Assembly: GCA_016841645.1 (NCBI GenBank)
Contig: JAENYS010000001.1
Location: 310,001-374,000, forward strand
DNA: 64,000 nucleotides
Reading direction: 5' to 3'
DNA from: Desulfoscipio geothermicus
GTDB taxonomy: Bacteria; Bacillota; Desulfotomaculia; Desulfotomaculales; Desulfallaceae
In this document: piece after piece, positions 52,143 to 61,840 of the stretch
How positions within the stretch are numbered: position 1 is the stretch's first letter
How the letters are laid out: every line of letters starts with the position of its first letter
The notes under the pieces: model-generated
Database searches by the model: none
The model's input: only the letters and a program-made list of their open reading frames with translations
Told to the model about the DNA's origin: nothing
Position numbers and translations under genes: made by a program

Positions 52143-52982
52143 TTACTCCTTTTTCCGGGTCCTAAAGGCTTCAATCATTTCACCGGTCAGGGAAATGTTG
52201 GAATCCGGCTCCGGAATCTCATCCCTTTGCAGCCAAACTCCGATAGCCAGCTCATCCTCATCAAGACGTATCGTATCATTACCGTTAAGTTCTGCATAAA
52301 AACCCGCCAGGATGGTGTCGGTAAACGGCCAGGGCTGGCTTTTATAATAACGTATATTTTTAACCTCCAGCCCCACTTCCTCCATGACCTCTCTGCGCAC
52401 TGTCTGCTCAAGGCTTTCTCCAATTTCTGCAAAACCCGCAATAAGTGCATAATTACGGTAAGCACGATTGGCATATTTGGTCAAAAGCAGCCTGTCTCCA
52501 TCATGCACAGCGACAATGACACAGGGAGAAATGGTGGGATAGACTGTCATACCACAGCTTTCACAATAAAGCAAACGCTCCTTTTCCGATCGTTTAAGGG
52601 GCTTGCTACACCGGCTGCAGAACCGGTGATTGCTGTACCAGCGATTCAGTTGCCGGCCGATCGCACCGGCAAAGGATCGCCAGTATTTTTTCTCCGACCG
52701 AAACCGGCTGGTATTCACATAAGTCCAGCCTGGAACATCATCAAGTCCATCTTCTTCAACCAGATAATAATTTATCTCATCAATGGTAAATAAAAACTGT
52801 GCATCCCGCATCAAATTCGGATGACTAACTGAAAAATCAGAAAAGGACGGATACCAAAGCTTATCCTTATCCTCCCGGCTCAGGACGGTATCACCCTGAT
52901 AAGCTAGAAACAAGTCTTCCGGACTCGTCTTTTTATTTTTAAATTCATTATGGAAAACTCTTGGTTCAATATCTTGAATCAT
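52143..52982 (-). CDS. nudC: NAD+ diphosphatase / RNA deNADding enzyme NudC
   Basis: A 279-residue Nudix hydrolase with the NudC zinc ribbon (CSRCSKPLKRSEKERLLYCE, SCGM) and Nudix box GFAEIGESLEQTVRREVMEE, VGLE, then SQPWPFTDTILAGFYAEL, the NudC-specific SQPWPF motif. It cleaves NADH/NAD+ to NMN and AMP, and removes NAD caps from RNA. No neighbouring NAD genes; monocistronic. Confidence 0.94.
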   Translation of the reverse strand: MIQDIEPRVFHNEFKNKKTSPEDLFLAYQGDTVLSREDKDKLWYPSFSDFSVSHPNLMRDAQFLFTIDEINYYLVEEDGLDDVPGWTYVNTSRFRSEKKYWRSFAGAIGRQLNRWYSNHRFCSRCSKPLKRSEKERLLYCESCGMTVYPTISPCVIVAVHDGDRLLLTKYANRAYRNYALIAGFAEIGESLEQTVRREVMEEVGLEVKNIRYYKSQPWPFTDTILAGFYAELNGNDTIRLDEDELAIGVWLQRDEIPEPDSNISLTGEMIEAFRTRKKE

Positions 52983-53233
52983 CAGCTATACCTCTTTCCG
53001 GTTCATTTTTATCCTTGGCACAAAGATGTTCATCAAGGGAAAACAACTTTGTCTTTTTCATGTTTCCAGTATAACTCACATTTTCAATTTTGTGTCTCAC
53101 TATATGGAAGCATTCTCGAAGATGCACAAGGAATTTCTTAGTATTGGTCGAATATAAATTTAAAGGCAGTACTATTTAACAGTTATCAAATTTTGAACTA
53201 TTTATAAATCTTCTAGCGTTAGGGTGTGAGTTA

Positions 53234-53626
53234 ATGGACATGTTCGCCATTTTAGCTGAAAATAAAATTCGTGAGGCTATGCTAAAGGGAGATTTTGAGG
53301 ACCTTCCAGGTCAGGGTGAGCCTTTGAAAATTGATGATCTATCACGTGTACCGGAAGAACTGCGCGCCAGTTATATTTTGCTAAAAAACGCCGGGGTTCT
53401 GCCGGAGGAAATGCAATTACAGAAAGAAATTGTGAATCTACAAAACCTGTTAAACAGCTGCTATGAGGACAATACCGATGATAGTGAAATTAATTCGTTA
53501 AGGAAAAAACTAAATGAAAAAATGCTTCGCTACGATATGATAATGGAAAAAAGGAAAACTAGATCAAACAACACTATGAGCTTGTACCAAAATAAGATTA
53601 GCAGGAAACTGGGTTGGTATAGGTAA
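53234..53626 (+). CDS. DUF1992 (DnaJ homologue C28-like) protein
   Basis: A 130-residue protein: FAILAENKIREAMLKGDFED, LPGQGEPLKIDDLSRVPEEL, RASYILLKNAGVLPEEMQLQ are the DUF1992 core; the rest is a charged coiled coil. DUF1992 is the domain of eukaryotic DNAJC28 and small bacterial proteins of unknown role. A start at ATG 53234 with upstream GGGTGTGAG is plausible. Monocistronic. Confidence 0.9.
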   Translation: MDMFAILAENKIREAMLKGDFEDLPGQGEPLKIDDLSRVPEELRASYILLKNAGVLPEEMQLQKEIVNLQNLLNSCYEDNTDDSEINSLRKKLNEKMLRYDMIMEKRKTRSNNTMSLYQNKISRKLGWYR

Positions 53627-53793
53627 ATTGATATTAAAGCAATATCACCTTTTTCTCAAACACTTATAACCACCATTAACAAGACAAGAGTCTACGCAGT
53701 CTTATACCATATAGAGTTTGAAAATGCTTCACCTGCCTTGGATGAATTTGAATTAGTGTAAAATGTTTTAAAATAAAGAAATAAGATTAAAAT

Positions 53794-53995
53794 ATAAATA
53801 TTCAAATATTTGGTATCAAGAAGTGTTTTGATACACAGAAAGCTGAACGATATTTTAAAGAGAGAAATATTAAATATCAACTGATAGATTTGAAGCAAAA
53901 GGGTTTAAGCAAAGGTGAACTTCAAAGCGTTAAAGCAGCTGTTGGCATTGCTAACCTTATTAATACTAAAGCCAAACAATATAATAAGCTCATCA
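53794..53995 (+). pseudogene. Decayed ArsC/Spx-family reductase gene
   Basis: Encodes QIFGIKKCFDTQKAERYFKE, RNIKYQLIDLKQKGLSKGEL and VGIANLINTKAKQYNK, the first half of an ArsC-family protein (usually about 115 residues). The position where the start ATG is expected reads ATA (53794), there is no binding site, and after about 65 residues the sequence leaves the family. So start loss plus C-terminal loss. Confidence 0.75.
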
Positions 53996-54411
53996 TCTTT
54001 ACCGGTGGTGGGCTTTTTTATTACGCATTATATGTAACTGTAATTTGCAGAGTCGCTTTGCTGCTGCTTTTCTGTACGACTACCCTCGGTCAATCCCTAG
54101 CCGAGCATGGTTTAAGGTTCATTTTTTCGGTAAGTGAAATCATTTTGGCACAGTTTTTTTCTCTTGAGTATCGCACTTCTAAATCTGATCTTCTCTGCAA
54201 AACCAGTCAACGATTAGTTCCCTTTGCTTTTTTAAGACTGCTTTTTATTACCGATACACATTTTCAGTAAAAATAAAGTTTGATTAAAATAGATCTATAA
54301 GACCTGATTTAATGTTAACAGTTTGATAAAATGAAATTAAACCTCGATAATCCAGAAGATCATGGAACGGGCGAACTAAAAATTTTAATTTTAATTGTTG
54401 AGGTAGCAGAA
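53996..54411. other. Stretch with no supportable gene
   Basis: The frame continuing the ArsC remnant runs open to 54270 with unrelated hydrophobic sequence; it has no start or binding site. Likely rearranged DNA. Confidence 0.4.
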
Positions 54412-55206
54412 ATGATAAACTTATTTATAGGCCTAACCGCAGGGTTCTTCGGAGGACTTGTGGGCCTTGGCGGCGGAGTAATCATGATCCCCCTGATGGT
54501 AGGCATCCTAAAAATGAGCCAGCACAAGGCTCACGGCACAAGTCTTGTAGCGCTTGTGTTCACAGGAATATCGGGTGCATTCACTTACGCCTTAAATGGT
54601 TCGGTGGATTTACTTGCCTCTTTACTTTTGGCCTCCACCGCCATATTTACCGCCAGGGCGGGCGCAAGCTATGGCAATGCCCTTCCGGAATGGAAGCTCA
54701 AGAAATCTTTCGGCGGGTTATTAATCCTGACTTCCCTGATCCTGCTCCTGAAACCTTACCTGTACCATATTGACGAGCCCGCCACAGGATTGCTAAAAAT
54801 ATCGGTTCTTTTATTAACAGGGATCATTACCGGCTTCTTCTCCGGTATGATGGGGGTCGGAGGAGGTACGATCATGGTACCTTCAATGGTGCTACTCACC
54901 GGTTTCACCCAATACGCCGCCCAGGGCTGCTCCCTCCTGGCCATGGTTCCGGTAGGAACAGTAGGGGCTTATACTCACTGGCGCTTGGGAAACGTCAACA
55001 CCGGCATATTACGGGGATTAATCCCCGGCATTCTATTAGGCACGTACCTGGGTGGCTCCCTTGCCCATATCATGCCTGAAGTGACTTTACGCATTATCTT
55101 CGCCACCGTGCTGATCTGGACAGGGATAAAATATTTAAAAACTCTCAAACCTTCGCCTGATAAGGAACCAATTACTGCGGGCGAACAAGAGGAAAAGAGC
55201 AGCTAA
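54412..55206 (+). CDS. TSUP-family sulfite/organosulfonate exporter (TauE/SafE)
   Basis: About 264 residues with eight predicted helices in two repeats: FIGLTAGFFGGLVGLGGGVI and, in the second half, GIITGFFSGMMGVGGGTIMV. Each has the glycine-rich motif of TauE/SafE. Putative anion exporter or importer of sulfite, sulfoacetate or similar; a sulfur link would fit a sulfate-reducing host but is inference. ATG 54412 has GAGG upstream; a frame open to 54331 lacks a site. Confidence 0.88.
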   Translation: MINLFIGLTAGFFGGLVGLGGGVIMIPLMVGILKMSQHKAHGTSLVALVFTGISGAFTYALNGSVDLLASLLLASTAIFTARAGASYGNALPEWKLKKSFGGLLILTSLILLLKPYLYHIDEPATGLLKISVLLLTGIITGFFSGMMGVGGGTIMVPSMVLLTGFTQYAAQGCSLLAMVPVGTVGAYTHWRLGNVNTGILRGLIPGILLGTYLGGSLAHIMPEVTLRIIFATVLIWTGIKYLKTLKPSPDKEPITAGEQEEKSS

Positions 55207-55377
55207 GCCTGCTCTTTTTAATCAATCCGACAGTGCCCGGAAAATTCCTGAGCCTGCCGCCAGTTCTCTGGAATCAAGGATCTGATCGAGGAAAGCCATG
55301 GTATGTCCTACGGGTGATTGATTGATCTTCCCCCGGTATACTTACTGTCTATCAAACCTGGTAGGAGTATTTTCATA

Positions 55378-56226
55378 TTAACGTGTATTTTTTTGCTCTT
55401 TCTGTTTTTTAGATATGTTTTCTGTTAAGCGATCAAGAAGTATGGCTAAAATAACTATACTTAATCCTCCAACAGCACCCATTCCGATATCGAGAGTCTG
55501 CATGGAGCGTAAAACTACCATTCCAAGACCACCTGCCCCAATCATTGAAGCAATAACAGTCATAGCCAGCGCCATCATAATACATTGATTTACTCCGGCC
55601 ATGATTGTTGGCAGAGCCAAGGGAAGCTGAATGTCTATTAAAGTCTGCCACCTACTTGATCCAAAAGCTTGCGCTGCTTCTACCATTTCCTTGGATACTT
55701 CACGGATTCCCAAATTTGTAAGACGTACGGCAGGAGGCATTGCAAATATCATTGTTGCAACCAGAGCCGCAACTTTCCCCATACCAAAAAACATGACTGC
55801 CGGTATTAGATAAACAAAGCTTGGTAAAGTTTGCATAAAATCAAGTACCGGTCTAATAATTCGCTCTGCAATATTACTTTGAGATGATATAATTCCTAAA
55901 GGTATTCCAAACAATAATGAAACTGCAGTTCCCGAAAGCGCCAAAGCTATAGTTGACATTGTTTCTTCCCAAACACCTATACCATATGATATTAAAAACC
56001 CCAAAACAGCAAAAATTGCCAGGCGGTAATTAGTTAATTTCCAGACTATAGCCCCTATAATGATCATAACTACAACTTCCGGTGGCCAAATTAAAATATT
56101 CTCAAATTGTTTAATTATAGACTCCAGCAATACGCTTGAAGACCGCAATACCGGGCTAAGGTAAAAGCTAACTACCTCAAAAATTGCATTAATCCAATCA
56201 GCCAGAGGTATTACAAAATCAATCAC
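55378..56226 (-). CDS. Betaine-type ABC transporter 2, permease
   Basis: A 282-residue OpuAB/ProW-type permease with six helices: PVLDFMQTLPSFVYLIPAVM, FFGMGKVAALVATMIFAMPP, EVSKEMVEAAQAFGSSRWQT, LPLALPTIMAGVNQCIMMAL. It is about half identical by eye to the permease of transporter 1. Its start overlaps the ATPase gene by eight bases. Last gene of the SBP-ATPase-permease operon. Confidence 0.92.
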   Translation of the reverse strand: MIDFVIPLADWINAIFEVVSFYLSPVLRSSSVLLESIIKQFENILIWPPEVVVMIIIGAIVWKLTNYRLAIFAVLGFLISYGIGVWEETMSTIALALSGTAVSLLFGIPLGIISSQSNIAERIIRPVLDFMQTLPSFVYLIPAVMFFGMGKVAALVATMIFAMPPAVRLTNLGIREVSKEMVEAAQAFGSSRWQTLIDIQLPLALPTIMAGVNQCIMMALAMTVIASMIGAGGLGMVVLRSMQTLDIGMGAVGGLSIVILAILLDRLTENISKKQKEQKNTR

Positions 56227-57412
56227 TCGGAATCCCTCCCGCCAGCTTTGCCATTACAGTTCCACGCAAAACAATACCTTTAAATTTATGATTGTCATCC
56301 ACAACTGCAAGAGGCAAACTTTTACCGGTTAATAATGGAAACATATCTTTTAAAAGGGTTTCCGGCAAAACTGTTGGAATATCTTTGCGTATTATGTTTT
56401 CAAGGCTTTTTTCATTTTTTTCTATCGCTTGTAATGCATCTTCCGCCATTACCAGTCCCAATAAACAGTTCTGTTTATCTATAACAAAAATACTGGAAAT
56501 ATTACTTTCTTCCATTCTATGCAAAGCTATGCGCGGACCGTCTTTAGGATAAATTACTACTGTTGAAGGTTTTTTCATTATCATTTCGGCAGTTAAAACT
56601 CGCGATCTGTCAACATCCTCCACAAATTTTTCCACATAATCTGTAGCAGGAGACATCATTATTTCTTCGGGTGTACCAACCTGGACAATTTCCCCTTCCT
56701 TCATAAGTGCAATACGGTCTCCTATTCTTAATGCCTCGTCAAGGTCATGTGTAATAAAAACAATAGTTTTTTTCATTCTTTCTTGTAATTCGAGTAATTC
56801 TGTTTGCATTTCTTTTCTTATAAGCGGATCAAGTGCACTAAAAGCTTCGTCCATTAAAAGAATATCGGGTTCTGTAGCCAGGGCGCGAGCTAGACCCACA
56901 CGCTGCTGCATACCCCCACTTAAATTTGAAGGTAAAAAATCTTCCCAACCTTTTAAACCAACCATCTCTAAAGCTTCATAAGCCTTTTTTTCTCTTTCCT
57001 CTTGAGAGATACCCATTATTTTTAGTCCATATGCCGCATTCTCCAGCACTGTTTTATGAGGAAAAACTGCAAAGCTTTGAAAAACCATACTTATTTTTTG
57101 ACGGCGCAGTTCATTAAGTTCCTTTTTATTCATTTTAGTAATATCTTTGCCGTTAATAATTATCGAACCTGAAGTTGAATCAATTAAGCGGTTCAGGCAG
57201 CGGATCAAGGTAGACTTGCCGCTGCCTGAAAGCCCCATTACTACAAAAGCTTCTCCAGGTTCAACTTCAAAAGATATATTGTTTAAACCTACAGTTTGTC
57301 CAATATCGGAAAGTATTTTCTCTTTGGAATGGCCTTCTTCCAACATTTTTAATGCCTTATCAGGATGCTTACCATAAATCTTATATAAATTTTTTACCTT
57401 AATAATAGCCAT
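56219..57412 (-). CDS. Betaine-type ABC transporter 2, ATPase with CBS domains
   Basis: A 397-residue OpuAA/ProV-type ATPase: Walker A MGLSGSGKSTLIRCLN, Q-loop VFQSFAVFPHKTV, signature NLSGGMQQRVGLARALA, Walker B DILLMDEAFSALDPL, H-loop FITHDLDEA, and C-terminal CBS pair (MIMKKPSTVVIYPKDGPRIA). The Walker B Glu is followed by Ala where Pro is usual (DEAF). Twelve bases after the SBP gene; overlaps the permease gene. Confidence 0.92.
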   Translation of the reverse strand: MAIIKVKNLYKIYGKHPDKALKMLEEGHSKEKILSDIGQTVGLNNISFEVEPGEAFVVMGLSGSGKSTLIRCLNRLIDSTSGSIIINGKDITKMNKKELNELRRQKISMVFQSFAVFPHKTVLENAAYGLKIMGISQEEREKKAYEALEMVGLKGWEDFLPSNLSGGMQQRVGLARALATEPDILLMDEAFSALDPLIRKEMQTELLELQERMKKTIVFITHDLDEALRIGDRIALMKEGEIVQVGTPEEIMMSPATDYVEKFVEDVDRSRVLTAEMIMKKPSTVVIYPKDGPRIALHRMEESNISSIFVIDKQNCLLGLVMAEDALQAIEKNEKSLENIIRKDIPTVLPETLLKDMFPLLTGKSLPLAVVDDNHKFKGIVLRGTVMAKLAGGIPSD

Positions 57413-57424
57413 CTTTAATCATCC

Positions 57425-58288
57425 TTATTGTTCAAACCAAGTATCAATTAATGAACGATTATTGTCTATCCAGTTCTTTGCCAATACCTTAACATCCTTA
57501 TCTTCATTTTGGTATCCGTATAGGAAATCTTCATTATCTTCAATGCTCATTTTAAAATTCTTGAAAAAATTATACATTTCGGGAGATTTGTCCTTAAAAT
57601 CATTACTTAAGCCCCAATAATAGTTATCATATTCCCAAAAACCTTTAGGATCATCCAGTACTTTAATATCATAATCTCTAAACATTGTATGCGGGCGCCA
57701 ACCTAAGAATAGTATAGGTTCATCGTGCTTTATTGCATAATCCACTTCTGCCATCATTGAAGGTAAAGTACCTGATATAAGTTCTATATCCAAGTCATAA
57801 CCTTCAATTATATCTTTGGAAACTAACATCATACCTGAACCGGGTTCAAAACCAATAAGTTTACCCTTTACTATATCTTCATTATCTTTAAGGTCAGCTA
57901 TAGAATCAATATTAAGAGATTTTGGAACTACCCATCCTAAAGGAGCATTTTCAAATATTGCGCTTGCAAGTTCATATTTATCACTGTATTTTTCCTGGTA
58001 GGATTTGTGAATAGATGGCAGCCAAACTCCGGGCCATGCATCTATATCACCTTGTGCCAATGACATAAACATAAAACCAACGTCGCCTTCAACAACTTCA
58101 ACCTTGTATCCCTTTTCTTCAGCAATTTGTTTGGTAACTTCTAATACAGGAACTTCATAATCGTAAGGCGCATTACCTAGCTTTATAACCATATCCTTAT
58201 TTTGAGATTCATTTTCATTTGCACAACCTGTCAACATCAATGTTCCGGTAAAAGCTATAAGCAACAAAAGTACAAATATTTTTTTCAC
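57425..58288 (-). CDS. Betaine-type ABC transporter 2, substrate-binding lipoprotein
   Basis: A 287-residue OpuAC-like lipoprotein with lipobox LTGC (LLIAFTGTLMLTGCANEN). GNAPYDYEVPVLEVTKQIAE, SLAQGDIDAWPGVWLPSIHK, LIGFEPGSGMMLVSKDIIEG and LFLGWRPHTMFRDYDIKVLD are typical, and tryptophans in the WPGVW and GWRPH stretches fit the betaine cage. First gene of the operon. AT-rich compared with transporter 1. Confidence 0.92.
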   Translation of the reverse strand: MKKIFVLLLLIAFTGTLMLTGCANENESQNKDMVIKLGNAPYDYEVPVLEVTKQIAEEKGYKVEVVEGDVGFMFMSLAQGDIDAWPGVWLPSIHKSYQEKYSDKYELASAIFENAPLGWVVPKSLNIDSIADLKDNEDIVKGKLIGFEPGSGMMLVSKDIIEGYDLDIELISGTLPSMMAEVDYAIKHDEPILFLGWRPHTMFRDYDIKVLDDPKGFWEYDNYYWGLSNDFKDKSPEMYNFFKNFKMSIEDNEDFLYGYQNEDKDVKVLAKNWIDNNRSLIDTWFEQ

Positions 58289-59055
58289 TTAACAAACCTC
58301 CTATGTTTTTTAAGCAACTCAACTTTTGGGTTTAAAATTTGCTAAAATTATATAAAATATTTACTTTTATATAAAAAAACAAGGCCTTGCACCTCCTTCT
58401 TAGTATGTATTATTTGTAAGGTTTTACTTTTACTAACAGTACCCTTTTCCTGCCAGGCGCTCAGCATATAATAATAGCTATTCTACAAATAAGTGCATTT
58501 TATCATTAGTGTTGCATAAAAGTGACCTCGTATACCCTGTTATTAATTTTAGTAACATTAACAAGCAATACGACAGGCTTACCTTGAGTGTCTTAAACAA
58601 CTTCAATAAGTCTAAGAGTTGTTAGTGCTTAAATTTTTAGTGTACTTATCGACCTTCAGTTTATTTTAATTTATTCGTAAAAATTTTTATTGCAAACTGG
58701 TTTAAGTAGCTGAAAAAATGTGGATTTTGTTGTATCCTTGTCCACATTTTAAATCTCCACTCACACTAGAGATTTGGGCAAGAACTACCTACTCTATCTC
58801 TATTATAAGGTTTTTTTATTTGTTATGACAGGTTTAATCTGCCATTTTGTCTAAATATGATGAATTTTGTTGTTCCTGCTTCTGAAACCTGGCCTGTAGC
58901 ATGTTGACGAGCCCTGGTATGATGGGGATCTGGTGCGACCGGGCAAGAATGATATTGAACAAATTTGCCGTAAGTTGTAGATGCAAATAAAGTCTGCTGT
59001 TTAAATTAGAAACCTTACTATTCCTTATGGAACAGTAAGGTCGTTTTGATAAAAA
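58289..59055. other. Intergenic region with hairpins
   Basis: About 770 bases: the control region of transporter 2 (58289-58450) and AT-rich sequence with a 10-bp palindrome, AAAATGTGGA at 58715-58724 with TCCACATTTT at 58741-58750. A short stretch near 58895-58980 may be a decayed coding piece but cannot be identified. Confidence 0.45.
59012..59041 (-). terminator. Terminator of the PepSY/S-layer gene
   Basis: ACCTTACTGTTCC pairs with GGAATAGTAAGGT around ATAA, followed on the minus strand by TTCTAATTT. Confidence 0.85.
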
Positions 59056-61185
59056 TTATCTTGCCATTCTCGGTGCCACCCTGATTACCACACTGGCCAG
59101 TTCTCCCCAGGTGACCGGGTTTTGGGGTCTAAAGTTGCCATCAGCATCTTCGCCGATAAGCATGAGCCCTGTGGCTATGGCCACGTAATTTTTCTTACCG
59201 CTGCTGATCTGCGCGGCGTCCTGGTAATCCAAACCAATGCTCAAACCCTGTGCTTCTGCGACTTGCCGGTGCCCGAGCATGTTAACCAGCCAGACCGCCA
59301 GGTCCTCCCTGGTTAAAGTCGCATCGGGCCGGAGTGTTCCCCCTGATGCAATGATATTGTATTGAACGGCTTTCAAAATAGCCTCCAGATCTTTGTCATT
59401 GTCTGGGACGTCGGAAAACGGTGACCTGTTGGTAGGGTCGTTATAGTAATCGCCGGGAATCGCGCAAAGTATCCGCAAGCCTTCGCGCCTGGTAACACTG
59501 CCGTTGGGTTCAAAATCTTCCGGTTCCGGCAGCAGCCCGCTTTCGGCCAGCAGTGCCAGAGGCAGCCGGGCCCAGTGGTTACTTATCTTTTTATCATAGG
59601 CACCCGAGTCCGCATTCTCCCCGTACGTTCTAATTATTTCACCGGTCCGGGCATCAACGGCCAGGTCATATACATTAGAGTATACCAATCTGACTTTTCC
59701 AGCGGGTTCATATGAAGCGGTCTGATAGCTGTTGTAGATTAGTGTAAATGGCTGGGCCTTCAGATACGCTTGTAGTGCTTGATCCGGCGATATAATATCT
59801 TTAGTGCCGGCAAATGAGTTCACTGTTCGCTGCATTTTGTGGTAATTAGTAACTTTACCGGTATATTGGTCCACAGCAACGTGCACCACTTCATCCATTA
59901 AAGGCACTCCGTTTACAAGCCTTAACCAAATGAAACGGAAAACGGGTTCACCCGTATAATAAACAGAGTTATCTCTTAGCACCATGTTATTAATGTTCTC
60001 CAGGTTAACCATGGACAAGAATTCGGTTGCCGTGGCCAGTGCTTTATCCCTCGTTATACTTTCTCCAACGGTGTCCCGGCTTTCAGCCCGGCGGTTACTA
60101 TAATTAACTATTTCACCGGTGCGGATATCGATACCGACACTAATTTCATTGGACCCATATAAATTATTACCCTGCTCCACCGAGTAATTCCAGAACTCCA
60201 TGCTGTAGCCGGAACCCACGCTGCGCCCGCTTCCGGTACGGTTGACAGTACCTTCAATGCCAAATTTTTTTAAAAACGATTCCGCTATTTGCGGTAGTTT
60301 ATCCAGATTAATGGTTTCCTGTCCCGGTTGCCGGTCCGGTCCGGTTTCGGCTGCCGGCACAGGTGTGAACTGTTGGGTAAACAAACGGGCTTCCTCAATT
60401 GAAGTATCCTTGCCTTCATAATCCAGCGGGTTGCCACTGGCCCCATCAAATGCGTTGTAAGCCGTGTTTAACTTATATACCAGCCTGGCGCCGGGATTTG
60501 CCGACCCGGGATCTATAACATAACAGGGAAATAAACCCAGTTCATTCACTACCTGGTTGGTAAAAGTATCCCGGGCCATGACCGGGTGCTGTGGTATTAC
60601 GACATTGTCCAGCCACCGGCAATAAAACTGTATTACATCTCCTGATAAGGCGTTGACTCCGACACGCATCATATTAGCGTCTAACTGTTTCCCGTCAACC
60701 AACTGGTGCCAATTGAAATAATAAGCTAGATTAATGCTGCCGTTGTAATAAGCTGCTTGTTGTCTTTCTTGTTCCGTTATTTTACCGATTTTATCTGGAT
60801 GATATTTTTTAATAAAAGCTTCGGCTATTTTTTTCGCATCATCCCGGCTAAGTACCTGTGTATTATCGGGGTATTTCTCGGGGGTGTAGCTAAAATTAAC
60901 CAGTTGGCCGGTTACAGCATTAAAGCGGATCGATAGCCTAATTGGTCCCGGTTCGTTTTTATGATAGGTAATTTCCCATGTATCCCCGCCGAAGTACTGG
61001 TGATTGCTGAAATCCACCTGCAGCAGATTTTCTTTGCCGCTAGTTATTTCAGGGAACAATTGAACGGCATGGCTGATAGCCTCATCCTGACTACTGATTT
61101 TCCGGTTTTCTTCCTGGGCCGATACAGCCGTGCTAAAACATAGCAAAATCATTATTGAAATGAAAAAGATTAGTGATCTACGCAA
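59056..61185 (-). CDS. PepSY/YcdB-repeat and S-layer-homology cell-surface protein
   Basis: A 709-residue exported protein: signal peptide (SLIFFISIMILLCFSTAVSA), then YcdB/YcdC-type PepSY repeats such as ISSQDEAISHAVQLFPEITS, LSRDDAKKIAEAFIKKYHPD, ITRDKALATATEFLSMVNLE and ISPDQALQAYLKAQPF. The C-terminal 170 residues hold S-layer homology units (GSVTRREGLRILCAIPGDYY, LTREDLAVWLVNMLGHRQVA, PVTWGELASVVIRVAPRM) that anchor it to secondary wall polymer. The repeats are thought to modulate proteases or bind peptides. Monocistronic. Confidence 0.9.
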   Translation of the reverse strand: MRRSLIFFISIMILLCFSTAVSAQEENRKISSQDEAISHAVQLFPEITSGKENLLQVDFSNHQYFGGDTWEITYHKNEPGPIRLSIRFNAVTGQLVNFSYTPEKYPDNTQVLSRDDAKKIAEAFIKKYHPDKIGKITEQERQQAAYYNGSINLAYYFNWHQLVDGKQLDANMMRVGVNALSGDVIQFYCRWLDNVVIPQHPVMARDTFTNQVVNELGLFPCYVIDPGSANPGARLVYKLNTAYNAFDGASGNPLDYEGKDTSIEEARLFTQQFTPVPAAETGPDRQPGQETINLDKLPQIAESFLKKFGIEGTVNRTGSGRSVGSGYSMEFWNYSVEQGNNLYGSNEISVGIDIRTGEIVNYSNRRAESRDTVGESITRDKALATATEFLSMVNLENINNMVLRDNSVYYTGEPVFRFIWLRLVNGVPLMDEVVHVAVDQYTGKVTNYHKMQRTVNSFAGTKDIISPDQALQAYLKAQPFTLIYNSYQTASYEPAGKVRLVYSNVYDLAVDARTGEIIRTYGENADSGAYDKKISNHWARLPLALLAESGLLPEPEDFEPNGSVTRREGLRILCAIPGDYYNDPTNRSPFSDVPDNDKDLEAILKAVQYNIIASGGTLRPDATLTREDLAVWLVNMLGHRQVAEAQGLSIGLDYQDAAQISSGKKNYVAIATGLMLIGEDADGNFRPQNPVTWGELASVVIRVAPRMAR

Positions 61186-61239
61186 ATTAGACCCTCCTTA
61201 AAGTGATTGATGGCTTCTTGTAACACCCACCTCTACAAA

Positions 61240-61280
61240 CAAAGTCACCCCTGTATTTGTTTTGAGGTGACTTTGCTTTT
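61240..61280. terminator. Bidirectional terminator
   Basis: CAAAGTCACC pairs with GGTGACTTTG around a 16-base loop, flanked by a T-run on the plus strand and TTTG on the minus strand. Confidence 0.75.
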
Positions 61281-61365
61281 ATATATCCGTACTGTTATAT
61301 TCTTCATTTATTGCTAAATCCCTGCCAAAGGCTCAACATCCTGCTCGCTGTTGATTATCAGCAAT

Positions 61366-61590
61366 TTACACAGACTTTACCGGAATGCAGATATCCACTA
61401 TGGCCTTTCCTTCGGGATGAGTAAGGGGATCGCTATGGTACATTTCAAAGCTGAGTCGGTCATCCGGTAAATAACCGCTCTCCGGCAACCAGGTACCAAA
61501 CACCCAATCCCAAGCTTCCTGATGCTCTTTTTGTATGGTCCTACATAACGCACATATGCCAGGGCCATCTCTGGCAATTCTTTTCTTCAA
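61366..61590 (-). pseudogene. C-terminal GyrI-like effector-binding domain fragment
   Basis: 74 residues: EHQEAWDWVFGTWLPESGYL, PDDRLSFEMYHSDPLTHPEG and KAIVDICIPVKSV. This is the end of a GyrI-like/AraC-effector-binding domain (normally about 150 residues, or attached to an AraC regulator). The first half is missing and the start is a TTG without a binding site, so this is a remnant or a misread partial gene. Confidence 0.7.
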
Positions 61591-61840
61591 CTGTCCTGGT
61601 TTTGAGTACCAATTAAATTTTGTTTACCGCTTAATATGAATAACCGGAATTTGATTTTCAACACCCCAATGCAGTCTATCAAAAATATAATGGCGCATTT
61701 AACTAAGCGAAGCGTGTGACATATTCGTTGGATAAACTAAATCATACATCTGACTCCGAATAGAAGGACTAAGGTAGAATCGCCATAGTAGAAGTTTTTC
61801 CCCCTTGTAATCTGAATGAATCATTGAATCCTGCCATTTA

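Noticed and set aside
53692-53898. Minus-strand 68-residue AT-rich ORF
   Set aside because: Antisense to the ArsC-family remnant and composed of low-complexity I/L/F codons.
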